From: Planctomycetaceae bacterium
Lineage (GTDB): Bacteria; Planctomycetota; Planctomycetia; Planctomycetales; Planctomycetaceae
Assembly: GCA_021732785.1 (NCBI GenBank)
Contig: JAKFUG010000022.1
Location: 1 to 64,000 of the forward strand
Direction: 5' to 3'
DNA: 64,000 nt
The translations under genes and the position numbers were made by a program. A model generated the notes under the pieces. That model was not told the DNA's origin and ran no database searches. It saw only the letters and a list, made by a program, of their open reading frames with translations. This document shows, one piece after another, positions 61,261 to 64,000 of the stretch (its first letter is position 1; each line of letters starts with the position of its first letter).

Positions 61261-62364
61261 GTGATTCCGACTACTTTATGCCTGCTGCTTGCTTTCGCTG
61301 CCGCCCCGGAAACGGAATCGGGGAGCAGTCTGTACGAATTCTCGCCAAAACTGGCTGCGTCCATCCGCGGGCAGAGTCCTTCGGGACCCTATCCGCCCCT
61401 GTCCGGGCCGGTGCTGGGCGATCCCGTGCCGTATGCGGCGAACGGATACGATCCGTTTCAACCCCAGCCGCCGATGACACAGGATCCGTTCTACAACTAC
61501 GGCGATCCGGCATTGATGAACCCGGCCCCCATGCCGGCCCCGATGTTCTCCGGCGTGAATGGACCACAACCCTATCGGTTCGGACTGATTCCGCGCGTCG
61601 ATGTCGGTTACATCCCCGAATCAGACATTCGTGACGTCAACTCCGGCGTCGAGATGTTCGAATTTGACTCGGAACTCCGCAAAAACTCCCCCTTCGGTCT
61701 CGGCTGGGTCTGCTCGACGGCGGCTCAATTCAATTACCGCGCGTGGACGTTCTCCGGGTTAGCGGCGAGCCCGTATGGCCGGCTCAACCTGTACCGCTTC
61801 GGTCTCGACATGCAGCTCTTCACGCCGGACGTGAATGGGTGGTCGTTGCAGTTTGGTTTCAATCCGTCGATCAATACCGACCTGGAACATCAACTGACGT
61901 CCGATGCCTGGAACTTCGACGGCAACATCGCCGCGCGGTTGCAGTACGATCCCATCTGGACTTTTGTGCTTGGCGTTCAATACTGGGACCGCGTCGATGA
62001 CATCGTGCTGCCGACCGGCGGTGTGATCATCACGCCGAATGATCGCTGGGAATTCCGTCTGCTGTTCCCCAAGGGCCGGATCAGTTACTTCCTCGGCAAC
62101 TTCTGGAATGGCTCGCACTGGCTCTATGTTTCCTCCGAGTACCATGTGGAAGCCTATCAGTACAACAACGTGTTCACGCCGCGTGACCGTGTCCAATATG
62201 AAGATTGGCGGTTCGCCCTCGGGATGCGGAGCGACCACGGCTGGTTCGACAAATACATCGAAGTCGCCTGGGTCACCGGGCGAAACTTCGAGAATCAATC
62301 GGGCTTCCCGCCGAAGGTGAACGTCGACGACCAGGTGATGGTGCGCGGCGGGATTCGCTTCTAA
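61261..62364 (+). CDS. Probable outer-membrane beta-barrel or surface protein
   Basis: 367 aa from a GTG at 61261 with GTAGGGCG just upstream; the 109-codon upstream extension is not protein-like. A short signal peptide (MIPTTLCLLLAFAAAPETE) is followed by a Pro/Tyr/Asn-rich segment (about 40-105, 'QPQPPMTQDPFYNYGDP'), then a 250-residue part of alternating hydrophobic/aromatic strands ('AQFNYRAWTFSGLAASPYGR', 'GVQYWDRVDDIVLPTGGVII', 'NGSHWLYVSSEYHVEAYQYN', 'WFDKYIEVAWVTGRNFENQ'). It ends in '...MVRGGIRF', with the terminal Phe typical of outer-membrane barrels. Function unknown. Confidence 0.7.
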   Translation: MIPTTLCLLLAFAAAPETESGSSLYEFSPKLAASIRGQSPSGPYPPLSGPVLGDPVPYAANGYDPFQPQPPMTQDPFYNYGDPALMNPAPMPAPMFSGVNGPQPYRFGLIPRVDVGYIPESDIRDVNSGVEMFEFDSELRKNSPFGLGWVCSTAAQFNYRAWTFSGLAASPYGRLNLYRFGLDMQLFTPDVNGWSLQFGFNPSINTDLEHQLTSDAWNFDGNIAARLQYDPIWTFVLGVQYWDRVDDIVLPTGGVIITPNDRWEFRLLFPKGRISYFLGNFWNGSHWLYVSSEYHVEAYQYNNVFTPRDRVQYEDWRFALGMRSDHGWFDKYIEVAWVTGRNFENQSGFPPKVNVDDQVMVRGGIRF

Positions 62365-62377
62365 CCTTCGATTTCCA

Positions 62378-62456
62378 TCAGCCCGCAGTGACGGCAAGGT
62401 CGAGTTCCTTTCACACAGGAATCGCCCCCTTTGCCGACACTGCGGGCTGATTCAAT
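62378..62456 (+). terminator. Terminator-like hairpin after the barrel protein
   Basis: A perfect 13-nt outer stem (62378-62390 with 62438-62450) extended by 62392-62397 with 62431-62436, then TTCAATTCT. It lies between the barrel gene and the glmU-like gene, both plus strand. Confidence 0.75.
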
Positions 62457-62483
62457 TCTATCTTCTCAGAATGTGAGCGACCT

Positions 62484-63443
62484 GTGAGTGCATTGGCGAT
62501 TGTTCTGGCGGCGGGGAAGAGCACCCGCATGAAATCGGCGCTGCCGAAAGTGCTGCACGAAGTGTGCGGGCGGCCGATGGTCGATTACGTGCTGGATGCC
62601 GCACGGGCGGCGGGGGCGTTGCGGATTGTCGCCGTGGTGGGACATCGGGCCGATCTCGTGCAGGCGCATCTTTCGCAGTACGCCGATGTCGACTTCGCGT
62701 TGCAATCGGAGCAAAAAGGAACCGGGCATGCGGTGATGATGTGCCGGGCCGCACTGGCCGCGCACGATGGTCCGGTGCTGATTCTTGCCGGGGATACGCC
62801 ACTGCTGAAGCGGGAATCGCTGGCGAAGTTGCTCGATGCTCAGGGCGAAAAGAAGGCTGCGGCCGTCATCGGAACGGCGGTGACCCCGGCGAATCAGGGA
62901 CTCGGCCGCATCGTGCGGGAGGCCTCCGGAAACTTCGTGAAGATCGTCGAAGAAAAGGACGCCAACGCCGCGGAAAAGACGATTCAGGAAATCAACACCG
63001 GGTGCTATGCGTTCGATTCACAAAAGCTGCTGGCGGCCCTCGATCAAATCCGTCCCGACAACGCGCAAGCCGAGTATTACCTGACCGATTGCCCGAAGGT
63101 GCTGTTGCAGGCGGGTCACCCCGTCGTAGCGATGCAGGCGTTTGAAATCACCGAAGCGCTGGGCGTGAACACCCGCGTGCAGTTGGCCGAAGTCACGCAA
63201 ACGATTCAACAGGAAACGCAGACGCGGTTGATGATCAACGGCGTGACCATCGTCGTCCCGTCGCAGACCGTCATCGATCCGCGGGCTGCCATCGGGGCGG
63301 ATACCGTCATCGAACCGTTCACCGTGATTCGCGGTGCGGTGACCATCGGCAGCGATTGCCGTATCGGTCCCCACGCGGTGATTCAGGGGAACGCGAACAT
63401 TCCCAACGGGACGACGGTCGGGCCGTTTCAAGTGGTGGGCTGA
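62484..63443 (+). CDS. GlmU-like nucleotidyltransferase lacking the acetyltransferase domain
   Basis: 319 aa from a GTG at 62484 (no strong ribosome site). The uridylyltransferase domain is complete: 'LAIVLAAGKSTRMKSALPKV', 'SEQKGTGHAVMMCRAALAAH', 'ILAGDTPLLKRESLAKLL', 'ANQGLGRIVREASGNFVKIV', 'EINTGCYAFDSQKLLAAL'. A short left-handed beta-helix follows ('AAIGADTVIEPFTVIRGAVT', 'IGSDCRIGPHAVIQGNANIP'), and the protein stops near residue 319, whereas bacterial GlmU is about 455. The acetyltransferase residues are thus absent. It probably makes UDP-GlcNAc from GlcNAc-1-P for peptidoglycan or outer-membrane sugars; another NDP-sugar is possible. Confidence 0.85.
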   Translation: MSALAIVLAAGKSTRMKSALPKVLHEVCGRPMVDYVLDAARAAGALRIVAVVGHRADLVQAHLSQYADVDFALQSEQKGTGHAVMMCRAALAAHDGPVLILAGDTPLLKRESLAKLLDAQGEKKAAAVIGTAVTPANQGLGRIVREASGNFVKIVEEKDANAAEKTIQEINTGCYAFDSQKLLAALDQIRPDNAQAEYYLTDCPKVLLQAGHPVVAMQAFEITEALGVNTRVQLAEVTQTIQQETQTRLMINGVTIVVPSQTVIDPRAAIGADTVIEPFTVIRGAVTIGSDCRIGPHAVIQGNANIPNGTTVGPFQVVG

Positions 63444-63622
63444 AGCGCCCCGGTCCTCATAAGGCCTTGGTCTCAACACATTTTCAGCGATCGTATCGAG
63501 TGTTCTGGGTGGGGCTCGATTTCCGGCGGTTTCGCATCGGGCTTTCTTGATGAAGGCGGTCTCGACAGATTACGCTATCGACGATCAAAATCGATGGCCA
63601 CGATCTTCAGGACACCCTTGCC

Positions 63623-64000
63623 ATGCTGGTCCGCTCGCTCATTCTTTGCGTGTCGTTCGCGGTCCTGTCCTCCGTCGCGAACGCTGCCGAACCGTGGCCG
63701 CAATGGCGGGGGCCGCATGGCGACGGGCGGGTGACGGACACCGTTCCCCCTCTCACGTGGTCGGCCGAGAACGTGGCCTGGCAGGTCGCACTGCCCGGGA
63801 ATGGTCAATCCTCGCCCGTGGTGTGGGACAACCGCATTTTTCTCACCAGTGACGAAAACCGCGGTGCCGAACGGTTGGTCTTTGCATTGGATCGCGGCAA
63901 TGGCAAGCTCGCATGGAAGCAGACCGCGTGGCAAGGTTCGCCCGAACCATCCCACCAGATGAACGGTTGGGCCTCGGCGACCTGTGCGACCGATGGCGAA
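63623..64000 (+). CDS. Exported PQQ-like beta-propeller protein, N-terminal part
   Basis: 126 codons open from the ATG at 63623 to the window end, with no stop, so the gene continues outside. Signal peptide 'MLVRSLILCVSFAVLSSVA' with cleavage after ...ANA. The start of a PQQ-like propeller follows: 'PWPQWRGPHGDGRVTD', 'NVAWQVALPGNGQSSPVVW', 'NRIFLTSDENRGAERLVFAL', 'DRGNGKLAWKQTAWQG'. It shares the W-P-Q-(W/Y)-R-G-P opening with the protein at 31423-32997. Typical for planctomycete exported propellers. Confidence 0.85.
   Translation, partial: MLVRSLILCVSFAVLSSVANAAEPWPQWRGPHGDGRVTDTVPPLTWSAENVAWQVALPGNGQSSPVVWDNRIFLTSDENRGAERLVFALDRGNGKLAWKQTAWQGSPEPSHQMNGWASATCATDGE

Overview
The window is a gene-dense chromosomal segment from a planctomycete (phylum Planctomycetota, most likely class Planctomycetia; genus not decidable by eye). 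The signs are two DUF1549/DUF1553 plus DUF1501 gene pairs, a PSCyt1-type CxxCH protein, an SHD1-domain protein, PQQ/YVTN-like secreted beta-propellers, many Tat or Sec signal peptides, a GC-rich sequence with long antisense shadow ORFs, and numerous intergenic palindromes belonging to recurring families. I see no rRNA, tRNA, CRISPR array, transposase or phage module.

Layout. 1-6.5 kb: a ceramidase-like secreted protein, a small exported protein and a large carbohydrate-active-looking protein (two F5/8-like modules plus a barrel-like C-terminal part), the last flanked by two gene remnants (a C-terminal beta-sandwich fragment and a frameshifted formylglycine-generating-enzyme fragment). 6.5-13.1 kb: sterol desaturase family protein, parvulin, SPFH protein, YceH, a PHB-depolymerase-like esterase and a lipoprotein candidate. 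13.3-18.3 kb: membrane-tailed Rossmann-like protein, YkgJ-type Cys cluster protein, NhaD/CitMHS-like antiporter, vanadium haloperoxidase. 18.6-24.3 kb: SHD1/propeller protein, DksA-like protein with lspA, a planctomycete-type exported protein and a right-handed beta-helix protein. 24.3-29.7 kb: IlvD/Edd dehydratase, a phosphohexomutase homologue that has lost its catalytic motifs, inorganic pyrophosphatase, peptidase T. 29.8-36.6 kb: PaiB-like flavoprotein, metallophosphoesterase, PQQ-like propeller, FHA protein, large zinc metalloprotease. 36.7-45.8 kb: first DUF1501/PSCyt1-DUF1549-DUF1553 pair, a twin TRASH-like metal-binding protein with a Cys-rich neighbour, a cyanophycinase-like peptidase and a flavin amine oxidase. 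45.9-46.2 kb: three different palindromes in a row. 46.3-53.1 kb: hydroxypyruvate-isomerase-like protein, zinc-ribbon membrane protein, second DUF1549/DUF1553 plus DUF1501 pair. 53.2-64 kb: purE-purK, a secreted propeller, an MMPL/RND exporter, a tandem alpha/beta hydrolase, a probable outer-membrane protein, a GlmU-like nucleotidyltransferase without an acetyltransferase domain, and the start of another PQQ-like propeller cut by the window end.

Functionally the window mixes housekeeping (purE/purK, lspA, ppa, dksA-like, glmU-like, pepT) with the large exported repertoire typical of the phylum. No phage, defence or biosynthetic cluster is evident. The points most worth follow-up are the pseudo-phosphohexomutase at 26231-27538, the unclassified glycosidase-like protein at 2813-5731, the twin TRASH/Cys-rich pair at 41933-42955, and the palindrome families, which sit at most convergent gene junctions and inside both DUF1549-DUF1501 pairs.
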